Of a stretch of DNA of 35,104 bases, positions 1 to 8,156 are shown in pieces. The notes beneath the pieces were generated by a model, which saw only the letters and a program-made list of their open reading frames with translations, was not told the DNA's origin and ran no database searches. Every line of letters starts with the position of its first letter. The stretch's first letter is position 1. Made by a program: the position numbers and the translations under genes. The DNA comes from Rubripirellula sp. (GTDB lineage: Bacteria > Planctomycetota > Planctomycetia > Pirellulales > Pirellulaceae). The stretch spans positions 1 to 35,104 of the forward strand of contig JAPKCI010000042.1 in assembly GCA_028823035.1 (NCBI GenBank), written 5' to 3'.

Positions 1-45
1 CTCTGCTCCGCCACGCTCTGCTCCGCCACGCTCTGCTCCGAGAGA
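1..45. repeat. 15-bp tandem repeat (about 2.7 copies)
   Basis: The unit CTCTGCTCCGCCACG occurs twice in full and is followed by a third partial copy that diverges after CTCTGCTCCG. The array starts at the window edge, so its true length is unknown. It lies about 110 bp beyond the 3' end of the minus-strand parvulin gene and is not inside any supported reading frame. Bases 46-156 show nothing else recognisable. Confidence 0.85.
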
Positions 46-156
46 GCAAACAGTTAGTTTTTTGCTGGCGACTTTGATCTTTCTCAGCGACGTTTTTAAA
101 CGAAATGGATCGTCAAACGGGTCACATGGATCAAGACGCCGGGACGCCGTACCGCC

Positions 157-438
157 TTATTCGTTCAGTTCGGTCACTTCGAGCAGGTGATATCCGAATT
201 GCGTTTTCACAGGCCCTTGCACGACTCCTACTTCCCCGCCAAAAACGGCTTGATCGAATTCGGGAACCATTTGGCCTGGTGAGAATTTTCCCAAAGCGCC
301 TCCCTGCTTGCCTGAGGGGCAGGAGGAATGGGCCGCTGCGAGTGCGGCGAAGTCTTCGCCATCCGCGATGCGTTGCTTGAGATCGTTGCACTCTTGTTCG
401 GAGGCGATAAGGATGTGTCGTGCGCTGGCGCTGGGCAT
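157..438 (-). CDS. Parvulin-type peptidyl-prolyl cis-trans isomerase (PpiC family)
   Basis: A single parvulin domain of 93 residues, the usual size of a stand-alone PpiC. It catalyses cis-trans isomerisation of the peptide bond before proline in client proteins. The family signatures are visible in order: ARHIL near residue 6, a GEDFAALA helix near 27, CPSGKQGGALGKF near 40, MVPEFDQAVF near 57 and the terminal FGYHLLEV near 81. There is no signal peptide or membrane segment, so it should be cytoplasmic. It lies 57 bp downstream of the aconitase gene on the same strand and could be co-transcribed. The start ATG at 438 fits the domain boundary. Confidence 0.93.
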   Translation of the reverse strand: MPSASARHILIASEQECNDLKQRIADGEDFAALAAAHSSCPSGKQGGALGKFSPGQMVPEFDQAVFGGEVGVVQGPVKTQFGYHLLEVTELNE

Positions 439-495
439 GGTTATTCTTTGTTGAAGGCCGGGTTGATGGGAAAAGAGAATGAGTCGTTGGCGTCG

Positions 496-3201
496 TTACT
501 TGGATAGGTTTCGCAGTACGGTGGGCAGGATACCGCCGTTGCGGTAGTACTGCATTTCCACTGGCGTGTCGATGCGCACGACACATGGGAAACGCTTGCT
601 GGTGCCGTCTGCTGATGTTGCCGTTACCGTGATTGTCGATCTTGGTACCAGGTCGTTGGACAGTTCCGGGATGTCGATTGTTTCCTCACCGGTCAGTCCC
701 AAAGATTGCAAAGTCGCACCATCTGCAAATTCCAGAGGCAGGACGCCCATTCCGACCAGGTTGCTGCGGTGAATGCGTTCATAGCTTGCTGCAATCACTG
801 CTTTCACGCCCAGCAGCATGGTGCCTTTCGCGGCCCAGTCACGACTACTGCCGGTGCCGTACTCTGCACCGGCAAGAACCACGAGTGGTACACCATCAGA
901 CTGGTACTTCATGGATGCATCGTAAATGCTCATCACTTCCCCATCGGGCAAGTGCCGGGTGACACCACCTTCAGTGCCGGGCGCCAACTGGTTGCGGATG
1001 CGAATGTTTGCAAATGTTCCACGTACCATGACGCGGTCGTTTCCGCGGCGCGATCCGAAACTGTTGAAGTCCCGGACGTCGACACCGTTGTCTTGCAAAT
1101 ACTTGCCCGCAGGCCCATCGGATGCGATCGCTCCTGCCGGGGAAATGTGATCGGTGGTCACCGAGTCGCCCAGCAAAGCGAGTACCCTTGCCTTGGCGAC
1201 CGGTTCGATGTCGGGGATGGTATCTCCAGCAACGGCGTCAAGAAATGGTGGATGCTGGATGTAGGTGCTGGATTCATTCCATGGGTAGATTGCCCCACCG
1301 GCAGCATCGATTTCATTCCATAATTCGTTGCCCTTGACTGCTGACTCGTATTCTTTGGTGAACATTTCGGGTTGGATCGAACGAGCGATAGTGTCCCGGA
1401 TCTCCTCCGTTGTTGGCCAGAGTTCCTCAAGAAAGACATCCTTGCCCTCGCTATCCTGACCGATCGGTTGGGTCACCAGATCGATATCAGTGGTTCCCGC
1501 GAGTGCGTAGGCCACCACCAGTGGTGGGCTGGCAAGGTAATTGGCTTTGGTAAGTGGATTCACGCGACCTTCGAAGTTTCGGTTTCCGCTCAAAACAGCC
1601 GAGGCAATCAGGTCACCTTCGCGAATCGCGTCTGCGACCGGTTGTGGCAATGGACCGCTGTTGCCGATGCAGGTTGTGCAACCGTATCCCACGGTGTGAA
1701 AACCGAGTTGTTTCAGGTCATCGGTTAGACCGGCTTTATCGAGATAATCACTGACGACCCGTGAACCGGGGGCCAAACTCGTCTTCACATGCGGTGAGAC
1801 AGACAGTCCGCGTGCGACGGCTTTTCTGGCGAGCAGTCCGGCCCCGATCATGACCGAAGGATTGCTCGTGTTCGTGCAGGAAGTGATGGCTGCGATGACC
1901 ACCGCTCCGTGCGTGATCTGACTGCTGTGGCCGTTGTCCTTGACGGTTGCTTCGCGGTCCAGATCGCTCTTGTCCAGTCCAAAGCCGGTCTTTCCAATGG
2001 GCGCGGTGAGCGAATCATTAAAAGACTGCTTCATGTTGTGCAGGGCGATTCGATCTTGAGGGCGTTTTGGACCTGCCAAGCTGGGCTCGACCGTACTCAA
2101 GTCGAGTCCAAGTTTCTTGGTGTAGGTCAATTCGGGACCATCGTCAGTGCGGAAAAGCCCTTGCTCCTTGGTGTACCGTTCCACCAAGTCAACCTGCTTG
2201 GCATCACGCCCTGTTTGACGGAGGTAGTCCAGCGTCAGGTCATCGACTGGGAAAAACCCCATGGTTGCGCCGTACTCGGGAGCCATGTTTGCGATCGTGG
2301 CGCGATCAGCGACGCTCATTCGGTTCATTCCATCGCCAAAGAACTCGACGAATTTTCCTACGACGCCTTCTTCACGTAGTACTTCCACGACGCGAAGGAC
2401 CATGTCGGTTGCCGTGGCGCCGGGTGGTATTGAACCGGTTAATTCAAAACCGATGACCTCGGGCATCAACATGTAGAGCGGTTGACCAAGCATATTGGCT
2501 TCCGCTTCGATTCCGCCAACACCCCATCCGAGCACTCCGAGCCCGTTGATCATGGTTGTGTGACTGTCGGTTCCCACCAACGTGTCGGGTGACGCAACCG
2601 GACCATCGTCGGTCTCTTTTAATGCGACGACGCGAGCGAGGTACTCCAGATTGACCTGGTGAACGATTCCGACATTGGGTGGAATAACCCCGAAATTATC
2701 GAAAGCTTGTTGCCCCCAACGTAGAAACTCGTAGCGTTCTTTGTTGCGTTTGAATTCGATATCGACGTTCTTGTTTAGAGCGCTGTCGCTACCAAAGAAA
2801 TCGACCTGAACTGAGTGATCAACCACAAGATCAACCGGAATCAGTGGGTTGATCTTCTCAGGGTCACCACCGATACGCTGCATCGCCGAACGCATGGCAG
2901 CCAAATCGACGACTGCTGGGACTCCGGTGAAGTCCTGAAGAACAACGCGATAGGGTTTAAAGGGAACCTCCTGCTTGGCAGGGGATTCGGCATTCCATGC
3001 TGCCAGATTCTTGACGTCTTGCTCAGTTACGAGGAAGCCATCGCAATTTCGCAACACTGCTTCCAGCAGGACTCGGATCGAAAATGGAAGCCGGCTGACT
3101 TTCCCCAAACCAGCTTCTTCGAGTTTGCTAAGGCGATATAGGGTGGCGGTGCCATGTCCGGTGTCAAATTGGTCACGGGCTCCAAATGGATCGAACGTCA
3201 C
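496..3201 (-). CDS. acnA: Aconitate hydratase (AcnA/IRP1-type aconitase)
   Basis: Interconverts citrate and isocitrate through cis-aconitate in the TCA cycle, using a [4Fe-4S] cluster. At 901 residues it has the usual length of AcnA-type enzymes. The cluster ligands are C442 in SCTNTSNP and C508 and C511 in [14 protein letters not shown]. Upstream blocks include VVDHSVQVD (127-134) and [26 protein letters not shown] (209-234). The C-terminal swivel domain carries the [15 protein letters not shown] and [12 protein letters not shown] blocks. Cytoplasmic. The start at 3201 gives the normal N-terminus. A parvulin gene follows after 57 bp. Upstream is a 223-bp gap shared with a divergent secreted-protein gene. 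Confidence 0.98.
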   Translation of the reverse strand: MTFDPFGARDQFDTGHGTATLYRLSKLEEAGLGKVSRLPFSIRVLLEAVLRNCDGFLVTEQDVKNLAAWNAESPAKQEVPFKPYRVVLQDFTGVPAVVDLAAMRSAMQRIGGDPEKINPLIPVDLVVDHSVQVDFFGSDSALNKNVDIEFKRNKERYEFLRWGQQAFDNFGVIPPNVGIVHQVNLEYLARVVALKETDDGPVASPDTLVGTDSHTTMINGLGVLGWGVGGIEAEANMLGQPLYMLMPEVIGFELTGSIPPGATATDMVLRVVEVLREEGVVGKFVEFFGDGMNRMSVADRATIANMAPEYGATMGFFPVDDLTLDYLRQTGRDAKQVDLVERYTKEQGLFRTDDGPELTYTKKLGLDLSTVEPSLAGPKRPQDRIALHNMKQSFNDSLTAPIGKTGFGLDKSDLDREATVKDNGHSSQITHGAVVIAAITSCTNTSNPSVMIGAGLLARKAVARGLSVSPHVKTSLAPGSRVVSDYLDKAGLTDDLKQLGFHTVGYGCTTCIGNSGPLPQPVADAIREGDLIASAVLSGNRNFEGRVNPLTKANYLASPPLVVAYALAGTTDIDLVTQPIGQDSEGKDVFLEELWPTTEEIRDTIARSIQPEMFTKEYESAVKGNELWNEIDAAGGAIYPWNESSTYIQHPPFLDAVAGDTIPDIEPVAKARVLALLGDSVTTDHISPAGAIASDGPAGKYLQDNGVDVRDFNSFGSRRGNDRVMVRGTFANIRIRNQLAPGTEGGVTRHLPDGEVMSIYDASMKYQSDGVPLVVLAGAEYGTGSSRDWAAKGTMLLGVKAVIAASYERIHRSNLVGMGVLPLEFADGATLQSLGLTGEETIDIPELSNDLVPRSTITVTATSADGTSKRFPCVVRIDTPVEMQYYRNGGILPTVLRNLSK

Positions 3202-3320
3202 GGGGCTACTCTCTGCGTGATTTGTTGTGAAAACCTGCCAAAACGATGGTTAGTGTAACGCTCTGCGTTTTGGTTGTCTGCCCTTGCCGATTGCCAATCG
3301 TGATAACTTGGGGTGAGTTT

Positions 3321-3348
3321 AATGATCTTCGCGGTTCTCATGATCATT
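3321..3348. promoter_or_regulatory. Inverted repeat between divergent genes, possible operator
   Basis: AATGATC at 3321-3327 is the reverse complement of GATCATT at 3342-3348. The half-sites are 21 bp apart, two turns of the helix, as in many dimeric repressor sites. It sits between acnA and the divergent Cys-rich protein gene. No convincing -35/-10 pair was found nearby, so a regulatory role is only inferred. Confidence 0.28.
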
Positions 3349-3424
3349 CTTATTATGACGCGACGATACAGCCCCTTAACCACATTAAGAGACGGTCTTT
3401 GCCCTGTAAATTGAGCCCATTGCG

Positions 3425-4027
3425 ATGATTTCCGAACGAGTTCATTCACATCACCTGCTTGCCATTGTCTTGTGTCTGGCCTTTGCTGGCCAAGTCACTG
3501 CAGTTGAGTTTTCTCCCCCATGTGAATGCCGCAGTTGTCGAGTGGCGGTACAAAGTTGTCAGTGTCAGCAGTGCGACTGCGGCGGCAGAACTGAGGAAGA
3601 TAACTTTATCCATAAAGGCATGCGTTTTTTAATCGGGAAATTTCAATCGATGATGCCGTCGAAATCGGGGTGCGACGAAACGCCATGCGATGACGCTTGT
3701 GACGCCATGATGATCGAGGAGTTGATGGAGATTCGAGATGCAGAGGATTCCGATCAGCCTCCCTCAGCCAGTGACAATCTCACGAATGAGCTTAGGCAGA
3801 TAAATGTTGATTTCCTGTCCGAGGCGACGGGTACCCAGGCAATCAAAGTCAGGCAAAAGTTCCTTGATGCTGTTGAACTAAGCGATCGTCCCTCGGAGGA
3901 CTTACCACGAGGCCGGCTTCGATTGTCGACTCCACGCACCACGGTTGCCGTGCCAGCTGAACAGTCAAAGACGACATTGATTCCGACACCAATTCGGGAT
4001 GCAAAGCCAATTTCCTCAACGGACTGA
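3425..4027 (+). CDS. Secreted cysteine-rich protein of unknown function
   Basis: I do not recognise a family for these 200 residues. The first 26 form a signal peptide with a hydrophobic core (LLAIVLCLAFAG) and a likely cleavage after VTA, so export to the periplasm is expected. Just after it is a dense cysteine block (C33, C35, C38, C45, C47, C50, C52), then C83, C88 and C92. Spacings such as C-x-C-x2-C suggest metal binding or several disulphides. The C-terminal half is polar, with many Ser, Pro and Thr residues, and probably flexible. It is divergent from acnA. The alternative is a lineage-specific cell-surface protein; nothing in the sequence identifies a partner. Confidence 0.72.
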   Translation: MISERVHSHHLLAIVLCLAFAGQVTAVEFSPPCECRSCRVAVQSCQCQQCDCGGRTEEDNFIHKGMRFLIGKFQSMMPSKSGCDETPCDDACDAMMIEELMEIRDAEDSDQPPSASDNLTNELRQINVDFLSEATGTQAIKVRQKFLDAVELSDRPSEDLPRGRLRLSTPRTTVAVPAEQSKTTLIPTPIRDAKPISSTD

Positions 4028-4180
4028 TGGTGAGTCGAGCAGGTCCAGTCCGGTCGAACAGTTCCCGCCAGTTGCACGGTTCTGCGACAGGGAAAGATCC
4101 TGACCGCATCACAGGTTGAATCGGTCGCCCAACCGGTGAAAGATCGTCTGACTGGCAAACATGCCACTTGTTGGACTGTG

Positions 4181-5287
4181 TCAGCGATCAAGCAGTTTTT
4201 GATAGTGGGACCGGTAGTGATTTACCATGCCTGCCAGTGTGTGGTTTTGGCTCACAAACGATTGATTTCGAGTCCCTGCTTTCAAGGCCAGGTCTTGTTG
4301 CTCGAGGTAGTGGGATGCCAGCCGAGCCATTTGGACACCGTCACCCGCTGGAAAACTTTGCTGGTCCCAGTCGTGCTTCAATAGTTCCTGACTGCCCTCC
4401 ACTCGACTGCATACGACCGGCTTCCCTGCGGCCATCGCTTCCAGAATGACGTTAGGCATGCCCTCGTAGTGACTGGGCAAGACGATGAGGCGACTGCCTG
4501 CCATCAGGGATGCAATGTCGGGTCGCCAGCCGAGCAATTGAACCTGTTGTGGACCACGTTCCCTGCCCCATGTTTCCAGTTCGGATCGCAGCGGGCCATC
4601 ACCTACCAGAAGCAGTCGTTGATCTGAGCCGGAGGGAGCGAGTTTGTCGATTTCAGATTGCAGCAGTTCGATCCCTTTTTGCTGATGCAGGCGACCCACA
4701 AACAGAGTCACCACGGCATCTGTGGGCCAGCCAATCTGCGACCAGTCGAATGGCTCTGCGCTGGAAAAGTGAACCGTATCCACTCCATTTGCAATCACCA
4801 CCAACTTGGCGGCAGGGCATCCCAGTCGGTTGGCGGCGAAACGCTCGACCGCATGGCTGACGCAGATGACTGAGGTACTCGCTTTCAAAGCAATTTTCTC
4901 GACCGCACATCGAAAAGCCCTCGACTCGGCGACGCGAATGCCAGCGACGCGATTCCGTACGCCCGCGGATTTTGCGGCAAGAGTCCCCACAATATTTGCA
5001 TGGTGAAGAAACGTCTGGCAGATGTCGGGTTTGGATTCTGTTAGCCATTGGCGTAACTGCCGGTAGGCAGACACAACATCGCGGGTGGAATCGGCATTTC
5101 CTGATACCACTTCAATGCCCGAGGCCTGCAGCCGTTTTACCAGGGCGCCACGATCTCCCGTGGGCAGGCTTCCGATCGAAAAAACTCGTACCTCGTCACC
5201 CAGTTCAGTCATCCTTAACGCCAATTCAGTCAGGCAGCGTTCGGCGCCTCCCACGAACAGTTCAGTAATGATGAAGTCGATTCGCAT
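4181..5287 (-). CDS. GT4-family glycosyltransferase (GT-B fold)
   Basis: Transfers a sugar from a nucleotide-sugar donor, with retention, in glycan or glycolipid assembly; donor and acceptor cannot be read from the sequence. The 368 residues show both GT-B halves. The N-terminal acceptor domain starts with a strand followed by FVGGAER (11-17), and the linker has VIANGVDT (164-171). The donor domain has LFVGRLHQQKG (195-205), LLLVGDGPL (225-233) and the family EX7E motif with E275 and E283 in YEGMPNVILEAMA. No membrane segment; probably at the inner face of the inner membrane. It follows the secreted metallopeptidase gene with a 118-bp gap and converges on the Cys-rich gene. Confidence 0.92.
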   Translation of the reverse strand: MRIDFIITELFVGGAERCLTELALRMTELGDEVRVFSIGSLPTGDRGALVKRLQASGIEVVSGNADSTRDVVSAYRQLRQWLTESKPDICQTFLHHANIVGTLAAKSAGVRNRVAGIRVAESRAFRCAVEKIALKASTSVICVSHAVERFAANRLGCPAAKLVVIANGVDTVHFSSAEPFDWSQIGWPTDAVVTLFVGRLHQQKGIELLQSEIDKLAPSGSDQRLLLVGDGPLRSELETWGRERGPQQVQLLGWRPDIASLMAGSRLIVLPSHYEGMPNVILEAMAAGKPVVCSRVEGSQELLKHDWDQQSFPAGDGVQMARLASHYLEQQDLALKAGTRNQSFVSQNHTLAGMVNHYRSHYQKLLDR

Positions 5288-5405
5288 TAGGGTGGTTTGC
5301 CACTTTCAGGCGTATTGATGACTGGTGACGCACAATCAGGTTGCAAACTATCTACGCGACGAATCGGCAGCAGTTCAGACGATTTCGACTGCTGATGAAG
5401 GTGAT

Positions 5406-6119
5406 TCAGGGAATCTTGCCCCAGATGTCTTCCATCAACTGATGGGTTCGGGGGTCGTACTCTTTGAGTTCGGCGCGAACGAACGGAAAGAAGTCATTTA
5501 CACCAAAGTAGGCCTCTGTGGATTCGGCAAAGTATTCCTTGTGATTGGTGAGTGCATAGTGTTTGACCCGGCGGCCGGTGAATAGCAGTACGTCCTCGTA
5601 TAGACCTGCCGACTGGGCTGCTTGAAATGCCGTGATGACTTCGGGCTGGTCAAACCCCATGACCTGATCATGATAGGCATGAGCCAGTTCGTGGAGGATC
5701 ACATAGGGATGTTTTGCCCATTGTGAACGGGATAGGAGTTGTTTGGCTCGCGGCACGTGGACGTGTTTGGTCAAGCGTGGATCGTGGCCATTTTTCTCAA
5801 GCCAACCTCGACTGGGGTGATACTGCATGTTGCCAAGTTTGTGGTCCCAATCGATCCAAATCGGAAGTTTCTGCAACTGCCGAACTCGATCTTCGTGAAC
5901 GATGTATCGCACCCTTTGAAGATGGTTAGCCAGTGCCTTCAACGCCTCGTTGCCGATATCCGCGTTTTCCGCAGACAGGATTTTTGGGTCCACTGAGACC
6001 CGCCAGCCTTCGATGTTTTTTTCGATTCGGTCAGCGGTTTCAGCGGTTTCCGCGGTGGCCGGTGTTGGAACGGCGGCGGACGCAAATGTGAGCAGTAAAA
6101 AGCAGGAAAGCGGTTTCAT
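5406..6119 (-). CDS. Secreted zinc metallopeptidase-like protein (HExxH, M34/ATLF-like)
   Basis: A 237-residue exported protein with a signal peptide (MKPLSCFLLL start, probable cleavage after ATA near residue 23). A zinc site is visible: HELAH at 143-147 in the helix following YVILHELAHAYHDQ. About 48 residues downstream is NHKEYFAESTEAYFG (192-206), where E195 or E199 could be the third ligand. This order, HExxH followed by an EYFAE-type helix, resembles the anthrax lethal-factor-like metallopeptidase fold. Small single-domain relatives of unknown substrate occur in planctomycetes. I infer a zinc hydrolase in the periplasm or outside the cell; the substrate is unknown. Confidence 0.75.
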   Translation of the reverse strand: MKPLSCFLLLTFASAAVPTPATAETAETADRIEKNIEGWRVSVDPKILSAENADIGNEALKALANHLQRVRYIVHEDRVRQLQKLPIWIDWDHKLGNMQYHPSRGWLEKNGHDPRLTKHVHVPRAKQLLSRSQWAKHPYVILHELAHAYHDQVMGFDQPEVITAFQAAQSAGLYEDVLLFTGRRVKHYALTNHKEYFAESTEAYFGVNDFFPFVRAELKEYDPRTHQLMEDIWGKIP

Positions 6120-6753
6120 TTCTTCAATGCTCTGATGTTTGTGAAGGGCATTCAGTGTGCCGGTTGAGGCACTGTTTTGAGGACAACTGTTGCCACGTCA
6201 GTTTAGGTGATTGTCGCTGTCCATGTTTGCCTGGCAGCAGTAACCCGATTTCGAAGGATAATGATCGACATAATCGTTGCAAAAGGATTCAGATGGGCGA
6301 TGTTAGCAAAGTGTGTGAGAGTTGGCTTCTCGTAAGAATCAATGGTGTCCGATTGAATGTTCAGTGATGTTTACACGTCGTGTTGGCCTGTGAAACGAGC
6401 ACCCATCATGAATACGATGACCTTAACAATTGAGTCAGTTCACGGCGTCAAGCAGACGCTGGTTCTGGGACCTCCTGTTCAACCTTCCGCCAGTGAGACT
6501 GCCAAAGAGCAGAACGGCGATTTGGAGCGCGGGGTAAGTTCTGGAGCTTCGAGCAAATCTCGATAAGAAATCCACACTCAAACAGTGCCGTTAATCGCTG
6601 AAACTGTGCAGGCAGTCTCAGGAGACGGTCTGCCTTGGCCGCTCTCTCGTGTTCGCAGGCGTGGAATGCTGTACGCTGGCGACGCGTCTGGCGTTAAGAG
6701 GCGGGTTTTAGCAGCGTGTCCGGTCGATCCGGTAATCGCCGCCAAGTGAGCTT
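6120..6753. other. Largely non-coding stretch between the metallopeptidase and folP genes
   Basis: These 634 bases hold no gene with a recognisable family. The only plausible reading frame is the 52-codon one at 6408-6566, listed separately. No tRNA, riboswitch or strong terminator was seen. Bases 6155-6367 are open on the plus strand, but the translation is rich in Cys, Arg and His with no protein-like pattern and was not called. Confidence 0.5.
6408..6566 (+). CDS. Possible small protein, 52 residues, unknown
   Basis: An ATG at 6408 opens a frame of 52 codons. The translation begins MNTMTLTIESVHGVKQTLVL, a plausible beta-strand pattern, and then turns polar with many Ser, Glu and Lys residues. 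The frame extends upstream to 6357, but that segment is less protein-like. No strong ribosome binding site precedes either start, and no family is recognised. It stands alone in an otherwise empty region. Support is weak and chance remains possible. Confidence 0.3.
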   Translation: MNTMTLTIESVHGVKQTLVLGPPVQPSASETAKEQNGDLERGVSSGASSKSR

Positions 6754-7596
6754 TTACTGCAGCCCGCCTGCGGCTACGTATAGCTTCAACCCATCAACGG
6801 TCTGCTTGACATCGTGAACACGCAACACGTCTGCGCCGGCTGTAGCCATGGCCAGAGAGACGCCCAATGTCCCCGCCATGCGGTCTGCTGATTTGTCACC
6901 AAGAATCTTGCCGATGAAGCCTTTTCGTGAGTGTCCGATCAGTATTGGACAGTCGGTTTCCTTGAACCTGGCGGCATGCTGAAGCAACAGTAAATTGTGC
7001 TCGTGTGTCTTGCCGAAGCCAATTCCCGGATCAAGGCAGATTCGTCGCGGGTCAATCCCTGACGCGAGACAGTAATCACGTCGGGCCATCAGGTAATTAA
7101 GGATGTCCTGAACGACGTCATTGTACGTCGGGTTGTCCTGCATGTTCTGAGGGGTCCCCTGCATGTGCATCAAGCACAAGCCAACATCGTGATCCTTGGC
7201 GATGTTGATCATTTCGGGATCTCCCTCAAGACCTGTTACATCATTCAGGATTTCTGCTCCGGCTTCGATGGCAACGGTTGCCACCTTTGCCTTGCTGGTG
7301 TCGATACTGATGGGAATTGTCAGTTCATTGGCGAGGCCTTCGATGACTGCGAGTACCCGATCGATTTCCTCGGATACTCCAACAGAATCGCTGTAGGGGC
7401 GAGTGCTTTCGCCTCCAATGTCAATGATGTCTGCACCATCAGCTTCCATTTGCAGGGCTGTGGCGATGGCAATATCGGCTGCGGCATGTTTGCCACCATC
7501 GGAAAAACTGTCGGGGGTGACATTGAGTATTCCCATTACCAACGGTTGTCGGTGCAGGTGAAGTTGTCGTTTACCCAGATGCCAGATGCCACTCAC
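6754..7596 (-). CDS. folP: Dihydropteroate synthase
   Basis: Condenses p-aminobenzoate with 6-hydroxymethyl-dihydropterin diphosphate to dihydropteroate in folate synthesis; it is the sulfonamide target. The TIM-barrel motifs are complete: MGILNVTPDSFSDGG near residue 21, DIGGESTRP, SIDTSKAKVA, ILNDVTG, LMHMQGTPQNMQ, LDPGIGFGKT and GHSRKGFIG. I chose the GTG at 7596 because its GTGA overlaps the lptE stop codon by 4 bp, matching the other overlaps in this operon, and gives 280 residues, the usual family length. The frame stays open to 7779, but that extension lies inside lptE and is basic and unlike the family. It is the last gene of the TPR-recO-bamD-lptE-folP unit. Confidence 0.95.
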   Translation of the reverse strand: MSGIWHLGKRQLHLHRQPLVMGILNVTPDSFSDGGKHAAADIAIATALQMEADGADIIDIGGESTRPYSDSVGVSEEIDRVLAVIEGLANELTIPISIDTSKAKVATVAIEAGAEILNDVTGLEGDPEMINIAKDHDVGLCLMHMQGTPQNMQDNPTYNDVVQDILNYLMARRDYCLASGIDPRRICLDPGIGFGKTHEHNLLLLQHAARFKETDCPILIGHSRKGFIGKILGDKSADRMAGTLGVSLAMATAGADVLRVHDVKQTVDGLKLYVAAGGLQ

Positions 7597-8156
7597 CACC
7601 GCAGTTCCATTTGCGACACAATTGAACTGGCGAGTTGATCGATAGCTGCTTGGGTCGCGAGCCCGACGGATTGACCCGCTTCCGGTACGAATCGACTTTC
7701 CTGTCCGAAGGTAAAACTGATCTGATCGCCCGGCACAATGCTGTTTTGAAAAAGCAGTTCCCCTTCCCTGCTGGTCCAACTCGATCGAATTGTCATCACC
7801 GCATTCAGGGCACGTGGGTCATCTGTGTCGGCTTCAGCCAAAACCTGTTTCGTTTGCATGACCACCCTGCAGGTCAAAGTACTATCCGCATTGGGGTCAC
7901 CAGTGACTTTGTAAGGCGTGCGATTTTCGATCTCGTTGACAATTGCCTCGCTGAGCCGTATTCCAAGATCATGCCGGAACGTCTCGTTTCGAACGATCGG
8001 AACGTGTATCGTGCGAATGCCTGTCCGAAACATTGATGCCGAGCCAAAACGGTAGGTGGCGCAGCCAACCGGAAGCAAAGAAACAGCCGCCACGAGCAGC
8101 CACATCAGTCGCCACGTCCAAAATGATTTGACCGTTCGTGCGAAAGCATCCCTCAT
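7593..8156 (-). CDS. lptE: LptE-family LPS-assembly lipoprotein
   Basis: A 187-residue lipoprotein. A hydrophobic signal (LMWLLVAAVSLLPVGC) ends in a lipobox with C32 as the lipidated residue. The mature part has the LptE-like pattern CATYRFG, IRTIHVPIVRNETFRHDLGIRLSEAIVNEI cores, and a later ISFTFGQESRF segment. In the known system LptE plugs the LptD barrel and helps place lipopolysaccharide in the outer leaflet of the outer membrane. It overlaps the BamD-like gene upstream and folP downstream by 4 bp each. LptE homologues diverge strongly, so the family assignment rests on pattern and on the outer-membrane neighbour. Confidence 0.85.
   Translation of the reverse strand: MRDAFARTVKSFWTWRLMWLLVAAVSLLPVGCATYRFGSASMFRTGIRTIHVPIVRNETFRHDLGIRLSEAIVNEIENRTPYKVTGDPNADSTLTCRVVMQTKQVLAEADTDDPRALNAVMTIRSSWTSREGELLFQNSIVPGDQISFTFGQESRFVPEAGQSVGLATQAAIDQLASSIVSQMELRW

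Noticed and set aside
706-1323. 205-codon open frame on the plus strand inside acnA
   Set aside because: It is antisense to a certain aconitase gene and its translation has no domain-like pattern; long antisense frames are common in this base composition.
1909-2379. 156-codon open frame on the plus strand inside acnA
   Set aside because: Same reason: it lies wholly within the aconitase coding sequence, with no start signal or recognisable family.
4027-4119. A frame opening at ATGGTG that overlaps the stop of the Cys-rich gene (TGATG)
   Set aside because: Only 30 codons, no conserved pattern, and neither alternative frame continues the upstream protein convincingly, so no frameshift is claimed.
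6155-6367. 70-codon plus-strand frame
   Set aside because: Composition (many Cys, Arg, His) and the lack of a ribosome site make it noise.
7600-7779. 61-codon extension of folP upstream of the GTG
   Set aside because: It lies inside lptE, is basic and Ser-rich, and does not resemble any DHPS N-terminus.
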